A DNA stretch of 64,000 bases from Budorcas taxicolor. Lineage: Eukaryota > Chordata > Mammalia > Artiodactyla > Bovidae. The stretch's first letter is position 1, and each line of letters begins with the position of its first letter. Under the pieces are notes generated by a model, which made no database searches, was not told where the DNA came from, and saw only the letters and a program-made list of their open reading frames with translations. A program made the position numbers and the translations under genes. This document shows positions 1-11,376 of the stretch, in pieces. The stretch covers positions 7,710,262 to 7,774,261 of the forward strand of contig NC_068930.1 in the NCBI RefSeq assembly GCF_023091745.1, read 5' to 3'.

Positions 1-262
1 TGGGAATTGGTTCTTCTGCTGCTTTGTCTAACCTCACACCTGGCACAAGAGCCGGATCTGCCCTTATGGCCTCAGTCCATTTCCTAGACCCTACCTGTTT
101 GCTCAGACTGCCCCGGTAGGGAGAGAAAGGAATGTAGGCTTGTGTTTGGGTTTGAAATTAAACTTCACATTGGGTCATACACTGTGTAATATTCATCAAA
201 AATCAAAGACCCTTAGTTAGTTTAAGGATGGAATGTTTCCTTACCTATATGCACTTGAAATA

Positions 263-1430
263 TTAGGTTGGTGCAAACATAATTGCAGTTTGGGACTGTG
301 AATTTTCAGTCATTATAACTAGGCTCAAACACATCTTTATTAATCTACATAGAAACCATTGCAATCAACACACTTTAGCCAACAAGAAGTACGTTTATTT
401 GGTAGTGTAAAAATCGGTGCATTGGGATTCTGCAAACTCTTGGAAAGCACTTTCTGCTTCCTTCTGATCTTGGAAGTGTTTTCCCTGCAAAAAAATTGCT
501 GAGATGCTTGAAGGAAGTGGTAGTCAGTTGGTGAGAAGTCAGATGAATATGGTGGATGAGGCAAAACTTTGTAACCCAATTCGTTCAACTTTTGAAGCAT
601 TGATTGTGTGACATACATTTGGACGTTGTTGTGGAGAACAGTTTAGCCCTTCTGTTGACCAATACTTGGTGCAGGCATTGCAGTGTTCAGTGCATCTCAT
701 CAGCTTGCTGAGCGTACTTCTCAGATGTAATGGCTTCACCAGGATTCAGAAAGCAGACCACCAGACAGTGCCCATGACCTTTTTTTTGGTGCTAGCTTGG
801 CTTTGAAAAGTGCTTTGAGCTGCTTCTCGTTCCAGACATTGAACTGGTCATCACTGGTTGTCATATAAAATCTACTTTTCATCACATGTCACAGTCCAAT
901 TGAGAAACGGTTCATTGGTGGTTCACAGAATAAGAGAAGACAACACTTCAAAATGACCAGTTTTAAAATACTCAGTCAGTTCACCCAGCTTTCTTCACCT
1001 TTCCTGTTTGCTGCTAATGCTGAGTGACTGTGGAACTGTTAACGCTGAGTTCTTCGGCAGCTTCTCGTGTAGTTGTAAGAGGAACAGCGTCAATGACTGC
1101 CCTCAGTCGTTGTCAGCTTCTGATGGCTGGCCACTGCATTCTTCATCTTCAAGGCTCTCGTCTCCTTTGCAAGACTTCTTGAACCTCCACTGCTTTACAA
1201 CTCATTTTGAACTTGAATAAGAAAATTGATTGAATTTGGGTTTTGTCTGACATCATTTCCCTAGTCTAAAATAAATAATAAACAATAAGTCATTAACAAA
1301 AAAAATGCAAAGCAAAGAAATGTGCATCAAAATGACGTGTAACATAACCACATTTATTTAAGAATGTTTTCAAGTATCAAATGGCAAATTTCAAAAATCC
1401 AAAACTGCAATTACTTTTGCACCAACCTGA
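263..1430 (-). mobile_element. Full-length mariner (Tc1/mariner, Hsmar1-like), dead
   Basis: The left end begins TTAGGTTGGTGCAAA and the right end carries the inverted form TTTGCACCAACC. A TA dinucleotide flanks each end (261-262 and 1431-1432), which is the mariner target duplication. The element is 1,168 bp, close to the usual 1.2-1.3 kb. The transposase reads on the minus strand. A frame at 340-618 gives its C-terminal part with PHPPYS-SD, holding the last catalytic Asp of the DD34D triad, and ending in KCVDCNG. The CDEK-ILYDN segment near 850-900 and the N-terminal helix-turn-helix part near 1010-1220 are recognisable. Both contain in-frame stops and frame shifts, so no protein can be made. 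Family naming beyond Hsmar1-like is inference. Confidence 0.9.
340..618 (-). pseudogene. mariner transposase, C-terminal remnant
   Basis: This is a 92-residue open frame inside the mariner. It contains LNELGYKVLPHPPYSSD followed by SPTDYHFL and ends WLKCVDCNG, the hallmark end of mariner transposases of the Hsmar1/SETMAR type. The rest of the transposase upstream on the minus strand is broken by stops, including a Trp-to-stop change beside the CDEK motif near 870. It is a fragment of a dead gene and not a host gene. Confidence 0.85.
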
Positions 1431-2205
1431 TAGAAATCAGTACCATACCGACAGCATGGGAGATAGAGCAGATTGTTAAATCATCTTCAAAATTAACGTT
1501 TTCCACTTTGAGCAGTTTAAGAGTGTATGGGTTTGTGTGTCCCAGAGTCAGAATGGCTAGTGCAGATAGTCGTCAGTTGAAAGGTCAAATTCATAAGAGT
1601 TTTATAATACCATTTAGGTCTTCGTTATGTGTCTTTCAGCAAGTGGCTGTAAAGATCTGGTAGAGCTGTATATTTTCTTTGATTATCAGAAAGCTTTATA
1701 GAACATATACAGATTAATGACTACTTTTTTTATGTTAAGGGGACTACAATGACTTAAGCTTTTTCCTGACTGATGAGTATACTGGTTCTAGTAGTACACA
1801 CTAAGTCCCCCCCCCACCCCCCGCCACCCCGCCATGAATCATCCGTGTGCATGGTGGTAATTTAATAACTAGGAGGCACTGTAAATTATTGGGTATAATA
1901 AATTGATGTCATGCCCACAGCACAGCAGGCAAAAAGGATGAATTAGAGACAAGAATAGTAACAAGTTTTTGTCCAGGAAACCTCAAAGAATATAATGAGG
2001 CATTGCCATGTTGATTTTAAAAAAAAGTGGAAAATAGATCCAAAAGATGAAATAATGAAACTTTAGGTTTAATAAAAACAGTTACAGATCAAAAGCATCT
2101 TGCTTTATACTTGTGAAAACATCTTTGAACAGCTGAAGAACCTTTTAGAGATAAATACTGTCATTCATGATTTCTTTGTGGGTGAATGGACTATTATAGA
2201 AAAAG
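1431..2205. other. Unique intron sequence with C-rich run
   Basis: No gene or recognisable repeat is seen. A C-rich run lies at about 1807-1832; its minus strand is G-rich. The rest is ordinary AT-rich intron. Confidence 0.5.
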
Positions 2206-2224
2206 ACCGTGGTCAATTTTAACC

Positions 2225-2750
2225 TCTCTTTTTTTTTTTTTTTTTTTCATTTTGAAATAACTTCAGACAGGATAATTTTGAGAATAGTGCAAAGAACTCC
2301 TATTTCCTTCATCCAGATTTCCCGGTTGTTAATGGTTACCACATTTGCCTTATCATTTTTCTCTCTATGTATGTATATTTTTTCTGACCCATTTGAGAAT
2401 AAGTTGCAAACATTACACGCTTTTTTCTCCCTGCATGTATTTTCTAAGAATAAGGACGTAATAGGAACACGCGATGTCAGTGTGACCCCCCAACGGGCAG
2501 GAGCAACTCTGACTGCTTGCTGAGTCTCCACCATGAAGTTACTATTTTCCCCTTTGTAATTAATAGATACTTATTTTATAGGGAGATATTTTGAGACCAT
2601 GAGCTATCCTCTACTGCCATCTACTAATTTTAGCATCCATTCATGATTCTTGCCTGAATCAATTACTCTGATGTTTGTCAAATGGTGATATTCTTTACCA
2701 GATGCTAGTTTATATGTCTGGCAACTTTATAGTGGAGCTTTTTGGTGATT
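2225..2750 (-). repeat. Old L1 (L1M-type) 3' end, antisense
   Basis: A poly(T) run at about 2229-2247 leads into sequence resembling the 3' UTR of old mammalian L1M elements. Recognisable parts are the stretch around GAATAGTGCAAAGAACTCC, the ATTTGAGAATAAGTTGCA stretch, and the later GATTCTTGCCTGAATCAAT stretch. The leading poly(T) places the L1 on the minus strand. Subfamily is not assigned. Confidence 0.6.
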
Positions 2751-3081
2751 GTTTACTTTCCTAGAAATAGTTTGAGTGACTGAATATGCTAAGTGTTTGT
2801 GTTGAGGTTAAACAGTGTCGCCCTTGTCCACTCTCACCTTGTTCTCTCGGGTGTTAGCCTTGACCTGTGCAGTGAGTGGCCCGAGGGGAGGAGGTGTGTG
2901 GCCTGTGGGGATTTTGGACAGGGCCTACTGAATGCTCTCTGGGGGCCTGGGCTGTCTTATAGTCTTCATTCCCCTTTCCGAGGCTGTGGCTTCTGGAACT
3001 CAGCATATTCCATCTTAAAGCTTGGTTTTAGGTCTAAACAGTTCTTAATAAAAATTGATATGTGGTGGTCTTGTTTCATTT

Positions 3082-3195
3082 TGGAGAAGGCAATGGCAAC
3101 CCTCTCCAGTATTCTTGCCTGGAGAATCCCGTGGACAGAGGAGCCTGGTGGGCTACAGTCCGTGGGATCACAGAGTCGGACTGAGTGACTAACAC
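3082..3195 (+). repeat. Bov-tA SINE, 5'-truncated, with target duplication
   Basis: It starts at GGAGAAGGCAATGGCAACC and runs through the diagnostic TTGCCTGGAGAATCCC, GGGCTACAGTCC and AGAGTCGGACTGAGTGAC blocks. It is flanked by a perfect 10-bp duplication, TGTTTCATTT, at 3072-3081 and 3196-3205. The tRNA head is missing. Confidence 0.9.
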
Positions 3196-3205
3196 TGTTT
3201 CATTT

Positions 3206-6200
3206 AGTTGGAGATAGCTGTTACTGAATCTTGTTATCACAGTTTTAAAAAATTATATGTTAACTGGTGGTATTAATGTTTTCTTCTAGAAACAAGTGAC
3301 CTTTTTATAGCAGGTCAAAATGGATTTGGGAAGAAAAAGAAATCTTGGTCTATGTATAAGCCCAAAGATACTGACATTTCCCCTCAAATTATAGCTGGTT
3401 CAGGCTGGTAGAGAGAAAGCCTAAAACACACAATTTATCTCACCAATTTTGGGGGGTTTTTTTTCTTTGTGTGTTTTCCATTAAATAGATCTCTTTTATT
3501 ATTGGTTCTCATTTTATGATTTTTATCCTTCAGTCTTAACTACCTTTCCAAAATTTCTAAACATGCAAACTACTATTTATAAGTCAGCCTTTTTAAAGGT
3601 GAAAAAAGGAAGAAAAAGCCCACCACCCTAAGTTGGGGTTGCTTCGTCCCAACAGTGAGTGCTTCCAGCAGTCCCACACGCCTTGGTCCCCCACTGACCC
3701 TCTTTCCAGAGCCCAGGCCCTCTTCCAGGCCTGCCCCTCCCCTGCCTCCCTGGCAGGCTGGCTAGGATGAGAGCTTGTCTCAGCAGCCTCTGAAGCTGCT
3801 AAACAGCACTCAGTACATGCAGTCTGACCCATCACGTTAGCTCAGATTGAAAGCTCTGGTGCAGTCGGAGAGTTGAGGGTTGTCTCTATCTGGCAATGGC
3901 CTTGGCTCAAGTGCTGCTGACCTCAGATCACTTCTCACCCCGCCGGTCACTTCTCGGCACAAAGGCAGTGTCCAGTGCTCGCTCGGTCTCAGTTCAGGAA
4001 AGATGGAAGGCGACAGTCTTCCTTTCCCTCCTTTGCATCTGGCTAGCCTGGTCTCCCTGAGAAAGGGAGACCTCAGAAGGACGTGAGCGGCCCTCCCTGT
4101 CGCGGGGCCCCAGAGCTGCCAGGGAGCCTGCCTGCGCTTCTTCCCTGCCACCACTCTTCTGCCCGCCTGTCCTCTCCCCACCTGGTGGCTCACAGCCGCA
4201 CTTCTCAGTGAACTGATTTGGCCCCTGTGACTCGGTCCCCTCTGTTTGCTCGCCCAGCATCCTGCTGGACGAAGAGCCACTACTCTACACGTTAAACGCA
4301 GCAGATTAGCCCCATGAAGACACGGAGTGAGCTGGGGATTGCTAACCAATCTGCTACCCGTTTTTTGGCATCTTTCTTATGAAGTCTTTTCTGGCTTATC
4401 CATTTGTCCCGCACCTTTGTGCCACAGGATTTGAGAGATGATCCTTCCTGCCAGAGCGCCTTCATGTTGATACTCACGGGCAGGGCACATGTGGGGTAAT
4501 AGGCACCGGTTCTTGAGGTCCCCTTTCTCTGACTCCAGCCTCATCAGATTCTTTATATCTGCACGGGGCATGAATCTCAGTTGATTCTGCCATGTTCTCC
4601 TCATGGAGAATCACTGCTCTATAAGAGTTTATCTTCTGTCTGGGCTCAAACTACCCTACCCACCCCCGCCCCAGTCACCCACACACCTTTGAGTACACCC
4701 CAGGACATCCTGGGAGGCAGGGCTCAGAATTAGGCAGCGGGAGATCATGTGGCAGAAAGTCCCCAGGTTCCTGGACCCACAGATTTCGGCTCAGGAAAAG
4801 ACTGAGTCCCAGGGGGACAGGGCGATTGGTACGCACAGAATGGGATGGCTGCCAGCCCCAGAGGGGCCGCGGAATTAGGCCTGGTGGAGATGGCTAGAAT
4901 GCGAGGAAACCTCGGGGTTACATAGAGCAGCTCTTTTGGGTGGATCTGATTACTCCCAGCAAGCAAGAAGCATGATGTATTTGAAAGGTCACCCTGACAG
5001 GTTTAGAGGAGGGTGAGGCTTGGGGGCAGGGAAGACAGAAGAGATTTCTGCAGCAGCCAGGTGAGACACGATGAGGGTCGGTGATAACCAGGACCCTCAC
5101 AAGCAGGCTGCGGAGGAGTGGCGTGTCAGCAGCACCTGGGCTGCACTGCTGATTTCAGGGGTGCAGGTCGGAGGCAGGGGATAACCAGGCATCCTTGTCA
5201 GTGCCTGTTTGTGTTGTCTTGGAGAACAGTGTTTGAATGGGCCCCCTTATCTTGTTCATACTATTAATTTACCCTGAATTAAAACCCTGGAAGGGACTTT
5301 CATTATTTCCCAATTGCTTTATTTCACAATTAAGCTGAGACTTGTTTGAGAACACATAGCCTGTAGGAGCTAAACAGGCTCTGGGATCTCAGCCTCCTCT
5401 TCACAGCACATGTACCAGTCACATAGATCAGACCTTCATAAGCTTCACAGCTAGCAGTTTGTGGCGGGAGAAGTCAAAACTCCCCACCCCCCCCCCCCCC
5501 CGCACCGCTTTTTTTTTTAACCTCGAAACACGTAAGAATGAAAATTTTAAAATCTAGAAGTAATCAGCTCATTAAATGACTGCAGATGGTGATTGTGTTT
5601 TGTCTTAATCTATTTTGTCACGTAGATGATGAGTACTTGAAGAATACTTAGCTCATGCTTTAGAATGCTGGGTGACTGTACACCTCTGCCTGATACATAG
5701 TAGGTGTTGAAAAAATATTTGTTGTGAAAAACAAACATTTCCATTTGTTGTGAAATGAATTGTGTAGATGAAGTCATTTTTCTCATACCTTGAGACTGAC
5801 GCTTCTGGGAGCTTTTGTGACTCATTCATATCCAGTTGCTCTTGCAACTCCAGTGCTGGTTAGAAACAGGGATAAAATGAACAGAAGTCTGCTGTTCGTG
5901 GTCTTTGAGGGTTCTATTTCAGGGAGTGTTATGTCATGGTTTTGTGTCTTGAAACGGCCTTTATGGACAAAACCAAAGCAAAATGAATATATACCACAAA
6001 GTATAGAGTATGCAGAATTTGATGCATTGCCTCTTCTGCTTCTGGTGTTACTGTTTTCAGATTTTTAATTTCCCTTGAATCAAGTATTTATTTTAAGCAA
6101 CTTACGTAAAGTTCTTAATTTTGAAATTGCTTTTTTTTTTAAGCTGTATAGATAGCGTCGAGATGGTCGGAAGCCAGAGATGTGACTTCCGTGGGTGTAA

Positions 6201-6360
6201 TGGAGCGCCTTGTGTGAGGGAGATGCAGCCCGGCTCTGGTCAGGAGTGGTGGGTTTGGGGGCAGGGAGGTGGGCCCTGGGGGGGCCACTGCACCAGGCGC
6301 AGTCTCTGCGTGCCTGGCTTGGCCCTGCTGAGCAGAGGCACGGGGACAGCGTGTGGCTCT
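3206..6360. other. Intron without recognised genes
   Basis: A GC-rich part (about 3600-4300) holds several overlapping open frames on both strands, but none resembles a known protein or has splice context. A C17 run followed by poly(T) lies at about 5484-5518. The rest is ordinary intron. Confidence 0.5.
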
Positions 6361-6364
6361 GGAT

Positions 6365-6482
6365 CAGGGGTCAGTGGACTTTTCCTCCCAAGGGCCAGAC
6401 AGTAAATCCTCCAGGCTTTGTGGGCCGTAAGGTCTCTATCCCAACAAAAGCAGCCATAGACAGTAGTTAGACAAACGAGCAT
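6365..6482 (+). repeat. hAT-Charlie-type MER fragment
   Basis: It starts CAGGGGTCAGTGGAC and continues with the AAGGGCCAGACAGTAAAT, GGCTTTGTGGGCC and AGCAGCCATAGACA blocks. These are typical of a widespread non-autonomous hAT-type MER element of mammals. The 3' half is missing. The exact MER number is not assigned. Confidence 0.6.
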
Positions 6483-6519
6483 GAGAAGCAGGACTTGCCG
6501 TGAACGTGCTGGCCTCTGC

Positions 6520-6700
6520 TCCAGTTACGACACAGGCGTTCAGATGCCAGCTCTGCCGTTACGCGCTCGTCTCCTTGTCGGCTCAGCTGGTTTCCTGAAG
6601 CTCTTTGTCTTCTGTTAAATGGGAATGATCCCCAGAACTGGCATGAGATCACGTGAACTATGTAAAATCCTGCTCAGAAAATAGTTGCTACATAATTTTT
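6520..6700 (-). repeat. MIR SINE, diverged
   Basis: A TCTTCTGTTAAATGGGAATGAT block and the following TGAGATCACGTGAACTATGTAAA correspond to the reverse complement of the MIR core and 3' part (TCTGTAAAATGGG type). Divergence is high, as expected of this old family. Confidence 0.5.
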
Positions 6701-7191
6701 GAGAGATGTCATCCTACAGAGTTACATATGACTTAGAAGAGGGCTGAACACAGTCACAGCCACCTGAGAAATGCAGTGGAGATGGACGTTAATTTCTCTC
6801 TGGGTAGGCGTGTATTCCAGGACGGAAGCGCCTCTGCTCCTCACAGTCATTTAGGGACCTGAATGGGTCTGTATGTAGCTTCATTTCTCCGTGTTGTCTG
6901 GTGGCTCATTCTCAGCTGCACGGTTATGGTGCTCTGGGTACATGCACAGGAGGAGACCAGGGCCTGGGGAGATAGTCAGGCTTGAAAAGATAGCCGGCAG
7001 GGGCACATTTGGAAATCATGGCAGTGTACCAGGGTCAGATGTTTAAGAATTACAGTTGCACAGTGCCATTTAATTGACTTTTAGGTTAAAAAGCTAATAT
7101 GAGATCTGAATGGGAAATAGCTTTCTATCAAGCATTTCCATTGGCAAGAATCAATGACTGTTAGGAACTGGTCATCAATACACTGTAGTTC

Positions 7192-7515
7192 TGTTACAAG
7201 ATCAAACCAGTCCATCCTAAAGGAAATCAACTCTGAATATTCATTGGAAGGACTGATGTTGAAGCTGAAACTCCAATATTTTGGCCACCTGATGAGAAGA
7301 ACTGACTCATTGGAAAAGATCCTGATGCTGGGAAAGATTGAAGGTGGGAGGAGAAGGGGACGACAGAGGATGAGCTGGTTGGATGGCATCACTGACTCAA
7401 TGGACATGAGTTTTAGTGAGCTCCGGGAGTTGGTGATGGACAGGGAAGCCTGGCCTGCCGTAGTCCATGGGGTCGCAAAGAGTCCGACGCAACTGAGGGA
7501 CTGAGCTGAACTACT
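7192..7515 (+). repeat. BovB LINE 3' end
   Basis: It has the BovB 3' end blocks: AATCAACTCTGAATATTCATTGG, TTTTGGCCACCTGATGAGAAG, GGAGAAGGGGACGACAGAGGATGAG and GGATGGCATCACTGACTC. It ends in CAACTGAGGGACTGAGCTGAACT. The short frame in it is a shadow of the LINE C-terminus. Confidence 0.9.
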
Positions 7516-7617
7516 GGAACAAGCTTGAGTTCATCAGCAGCAGAGCCAGTCAGTCTGCTGACAGCAGGCTATGGTGAGGAAAAGTGCAGCGTTTATTTTC
7601 AGGCACCATTCACAGGG

Positions 7618-7820
7618 CTTCCCTGGGGGCTCAGGCAGTAAAGAATCTGCCAGCAATGCAGGAGCCCTGGGTTCGATCCCTGGGTTGGGAAGACCCCCTA
7701 GAGGAGGGCGTGGCAACCTACTCCCGTGTTCTTGCCTGGAGAATCCCGATGGACAGAGGAGCCTGGCGGGCTGCTGTCCATGGGGTCGTAAAGAGTCGGA
7801 CACGACTGAGCCTGTAAACA
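7618..7820 (+). repeat. Bov-tA SINE, near full length
   Basis: It begins GGCTTCCCTGGGGGCTCAGG, the tRNA-Glu-derived head with box B GGTTCGATCCC at 7671-7681. It continues through the Bov-A body to GTCGGACACGACTGAGCC. Overlapping frames on both strands are shadows of it. Confidence 0.93.
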
Positions 7821-8820
7821 CAAACAAGTACAAAGCATGGAGAACAGGCAGCTCATACTCAATAGACCAATGGCTTTCAGGGAGGGGCTTTTAGAGGCAG
7901 CATTTGGGGTGAGGGGTGCAGGGCAAGGGTTTCTTCTGACAGGTTGGCAGCGTGGTGTTTTGGGAATCTTAATCATGAACCTTCTGGTGCCGAGCCATGT
8001 GGGGTCTGCCATCTGTCGTCACCATCCTCCACCTGGGTGAGGGTCTTAGTTTCTGTAGAACAGCTCGAAGATTTGCGTGAGATTGTTGAGCTCTCATGAC
8101 TTTTCTTGCCTGACTGCGGTTCCTTTGTTTCGGCAGTCTCTCACTTTCCTAATTAGTTACTAATTGAGTCTGCTTTCTGTTAACTCAGGGAAGGCCTTTG
8201 GAGACTGAAGACTTTTTCCTACAGACAAGAAACAGGGGACATGGAGGGGGCTTTTGTACCAGGGCGGGCTTGGCAGGGTCCCACTGGGTTTCAGTATTAT
8301 CCTGTTTACTTTGATAGCCTCAGTCCCGAGGGGAACAGAAAAGGGACTTGAAAGGAAATACTGGTTCAGATAGAAAGGTTAATGATAAGCTTGCAGGGAA
8401 ACTCAGTGCTATGGGGGGCTCCCTTTCGTTCGTAGTTTCGGTTTTATTATATGTAGTATGGTTTTTTGGTCTTAATTTACTTTATATAAGCGCCATAATT
8501 CAGGGTGCCCTTAGATACTTCCCCTGAGTTTTCCTCTCATGGAAAAACATGGTGGCTGTAATAGTAGAATATAATGTAAGGACTTAGGAATATTCTCAAG
8601 TTATGGTGTGAAACTAGCAAATCAGTCCAGCTGGGAGTTTCCCTTGGAGTATCTCCTTTTAAATTTATTTTATGTGTCTTTTAACTTTACCCCTACTGTA
8701 GCACTGAGACTGGGAATGCATTTGTGATTAGAGTTCCATTTGGGGAGCATGGAAATGCTTTATTACTATTATCAGAGCTTAAAGAAAATATAATTAATGA
8801 GTTTGTCGACTGAAAAAAGA
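7821..8820. other. Intron, partly an unassigned repeat
   Basis: Part of 7880-8010 (GGGGTCTGCC and the CAACCTTCTGGTGCC-like stretch) resembles 10860-10990, which suggests a shared old repeat that I cannot name. No gene is seen. The remainder looks like ordinary intron. Confidence 0.35.
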
Positions 8821-8824
8821 TGCA

Positions 8825-9120
8825 CAATGTGAGGGTTGTGAGTTAAGTTTTATTTCGGTCAAAATGAGGACTGCAGCTCAGGAGTCAGCACCTCAGATAG
8901 CTCTGAGACTATTCTGAAGAGGCAAGGGGGAACAGTGAAGAGGGAATGTTTAGTCAAGCACGTATCTTTCCAGAAGGTTTCTGCTAGTCTTGTGGAGCTT
9001 TGCTAGTTGTAAGGAACAGTCGTCACTGTGATGGATTTTAGTGCTTTTCTAGCTATGGGGAGATACCAGACTTGGGCTCATAAAATGAGCTCCTGAAACT
9101 AACTGCTTTCCAGCCCCCCA
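8825..9120 (+). repeat. Unassigned interspersed repeat, copy A
   Basis: It aligns with 33395-33760. Shared blocks include GTTTTATTT/GTTTTAATC followed by GAGGACTGCAG, the CTCAGATAGCTCTGAG segment, and TTAGTGCTTTTCTA followed by the GATAC/GATGC-AGACTTGGGCTCA segment. The family looks like an old mammalian interspersed repeat. I do not recognise the name. Confidence 0.5.
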
Positions 9121-9301
9121 CACCCCCCAGCACAGAGCACCTCATGTCTGCCCTCCACCCTGAACTCCTTTCAGCAGGGATGGAGGATCAGCAGCTGCAG
9201 CAGCATGATCTAATTGTAGATGGCAGGGGCCAATTTGTGATTGTCAGGTTTGCAGTCAAATTTACCAATAATGTGAGGGAAAATAGATTAATACCACCTT
9301 T

Positions 9302-9425
9302 TTTCTGGAGGAGGAAATGGCAACCCACTCCAGTATTCTTGCCTAGAGAATCCCTTGAACAGAGGAGCCTCGTGGGCTGCCGTCCACGGGGTCACAAAGA
9401 GTCAGACATGACTGAGCACACACAG
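9302..9425 (+). repeat. Bov-tA SINE, 5'-truncated
   Basis: It runs from GGAGGAGGAAATGGCAACCC to GAGTCAGACATGACTGAGCAC. ACCACCTTTTTT upstream and ACCACCTTCTTT downstream form an imperfect target duplication. Confidence 0.88.
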
Positions 9426-9492
9426 CACCACCTTCTTTGGGAAGAAATAAAGCAAAATCTGATTCTTAAGAATTTGCATTGTACTTGCTTGC

Positions 9493-9702
9493 ATGCATGC
9501 TAAGTTGCTTTAGTCCTGTTTGACTCTTGGTGCCCCTGTGGACTGTAGCCCGCCAGGCCGCTCTGTCCATGGCGTTCTCCAGGCAAGAACACTGGAGTAG
9601 ATTGCCGTGCCCTCCTCCAGGGGATCTTCCTGAACCAAGCATTGAACCTGCATCTCTTAAATCTCCTGCATTGGCAAGCACACTCTTCACCACTGGCGCC
9701 AA
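9493..9702 (-). repeat. Bov-tA SINE, antisense
   Basis: It reads GCTAAGTTGCTTTAGTCCTG through the Bov-A body to the antisense tRNA head ending TTCACCACTGGCGCC. It is nearly full length but diverged. Confidence 0.88.
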
Positions 9703-9825
9703 CCCTTACGTTGATTGTACTTGAAAGTAATGTACAACAAAGACTAAAGTAATTGAAACTAAATATATATTGCTCCTTTGTATTCTAGGAATGTGTCTGT
9801 AGTTCGTGGTGAATTACTTCGCAAC

Positions 9826-10281
9826 TTTAAACCCCTTGAGGGAAAACCTGTTTTTATTCATAAGCCATTGCCCCATCAGTACTTGCTGAATAAATGAACA
9901 TCATTTCTCACATCACACAAATGAGGACAGAAAGATTAATCACTTAACAGTAAGTGGCTCCAGACAATATTTAAACATAACAAGGAAAAAGCAGCAGCAG
10001 CTTAAAATCATTGGAAGGACTGATGCTAAAGCTGAAGCTCCAATATTCTGGCCACCTGATAACGAAGAACTAACTCATTAGAAAACATCCTGATGCTGGG
10101 GAAGATTGAAGACAGGAGGAGAAGGGGACAACAGAGGATCAGATGATTGGATCACATCACCAACTCAGTGGACATGAGTTTGAGCGAGCTCTGGGGGTTG
10201 CTAATGGACAGGGACGCCTGGTGTGCTACAGTCCATGGGGTCGCAATGAGTCGGACACGATTGAGCGACTGAACTGAACTT
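9826..10281 (+). repeat. Left arm of inverted duplication (flank plus BovB 3' end)
   Basis: Positions 9826-10007 are non-repeat-like sequence and 10008-10281 are a BovB 3' end reading +, finishing GAGCGACTGAACTGAACT. The whole segment, including the junction where GCAGCAGCAG meets the BovB, matches the reverse complement of 12441-12895. By eye the non-BovB part is about 95% identical. The BovB part is more diverged, roughly 85%. Confidence 0.8.
10008..10281 (+). repeat. BovB LINE 3' end
   Basis: It has the blocks CATTGGAAGGACTGATGCT, CTGGCCACCTGATAACGAAG and AGGAGGAGAAGGGGACAACAG. It ends TTGAGCGACTGAACTGAACT. It is strongly 5'-truncated. Confidence 0.88.
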
Positions 10282-10996
10282 AATATGTAACATAATATGG
10301 GTTGACATAATATGTAACTTGAATTCGATTCTAAATCTTTATGAAATTCTCTTCCATTGGTACTCTTCCCCCACCAAAGTTTTTTTTAATGAAAGAAGTT
10401 TGCACTTCTAGCCTTTGGTTGATGTATGCCTTATTCCTTTACTTTTAACCTTTCAGCTTTCTTGCTTCTATGAAATTTTTGCTTTCCTCATGGCTTATAA
10501 TTTTAGTGACTCTTTTTCTTTGCGTAAAGTCCTGATAGCTTGATTTTATTTAGCAGTCACTGTTGTTTGAAGAAACAACAACACTGTTTCAGGAAAATAA
10601 GATGGTCAAAAGTAGAATTATTACTTGAGTGTGGTGTGTTTATAAAATAAGTATATACACACCACCTTATTTACCAAGTATAATTTGGTTTTGTTGCTGA
10701 AGCCTAATCTGGCCTCTGTACCCAACTCCAAATTAAATCTGGGAAAAAGTTTTGAGTGAAGTAGAAAAGAAGAGCATTGTTGCTTTGCTAGGCCAGGCTA
10801 CAGCAGGTTTGTGCCCCCAAAGCTGTGTGTCCCCTGTTGGAGAGAGTAATGAGAAGTTTTATAGTAATGGGTTAAAGAGGGTGTTATCAGGTCATAGATG
10901 TTCTTCTGATTGGTTGGTGGTGAGGTAAAGTGGGAATCAGCATCATCAGCCTTCTGGTTCCCATCAGTCTGGGGTCTTCATGCTTGTGGGTAGGAT
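10282..10996. other. Spacer of the inverted duplication, unique intron
   Basis: There is no gene. A small hairpin (GTGGTGTGT paired with ACACACCAC) lies at about 10630-10667. Positions 10860-10990 resemble part of 7880-8010. Confidence 0.45.
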
Positions 10997-11196
10997 GAAA
11001 GTGAAGGTCACTCAGTCCTGTTAGACTCTTTGTGACCCCTTGGACTATACAGTCCATGGAATTCTCCAGGCCAGAATACTGGAGTGGGCAGCCTTTCCCT
11101 TCTCCAGGGGATCTTCCCCACCCAGGGATTGAACCCGGGTCTCCCGCACTGCAGGCAGACAGTCTCTTTACCACTAGTGCCACCTGGCAAGCCCTG
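10997..11196 (-). repeat. Bov-tA SINE, antisense, near full length
   Basis: It reads from GAAAGTGAAGGTCACTCAG through ATGGAATTCTCCAGGCCAG to the antisense tRNA head GGGATTGAACCCGGGTCTCC, and ends GCCACCTGGCAAGCCC. Confidence 0.92.
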
Positions 11197-11321
11197 TTTG
11201 TGTACAGACACACACTTATTCAGAAAGTTTGGGATAGCCATTTCCTGCTTTTAAACCTTTGATAAGATTATGCTGTTAAAATTCTATCCATCTCCCTCCC
11301 CTCCCCACCTTCTCTTCACAG

Positions 11322-11376
11322 AAGTACGCACACACGTGCACACGCACATACGTGCACACGCACATACAAACACACT
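11322..11376. repeat. CA/CACGTG-rich microsatellite
   Basis: Alternating CACACACGTGCACACGCACA repeats with interruptions. Confidence 0.75.

Noticed and set aside
1800..1840. C-rich run as a possible G-quadruplex or i-motif (also the C17 run near 5484-5500)
   Set aside because: Single homopolymer-like runs without a clear set of four spaced G tracts; no gene boundary nearby to give it a role.
3837..4349. 170-codon minus-strand open frame in GC-rich intron
   Set aside because: Overlaps other frames on both strands, has no known domain, starts in no recognisable context, and lies in a stop-poor GC-rich stretch.
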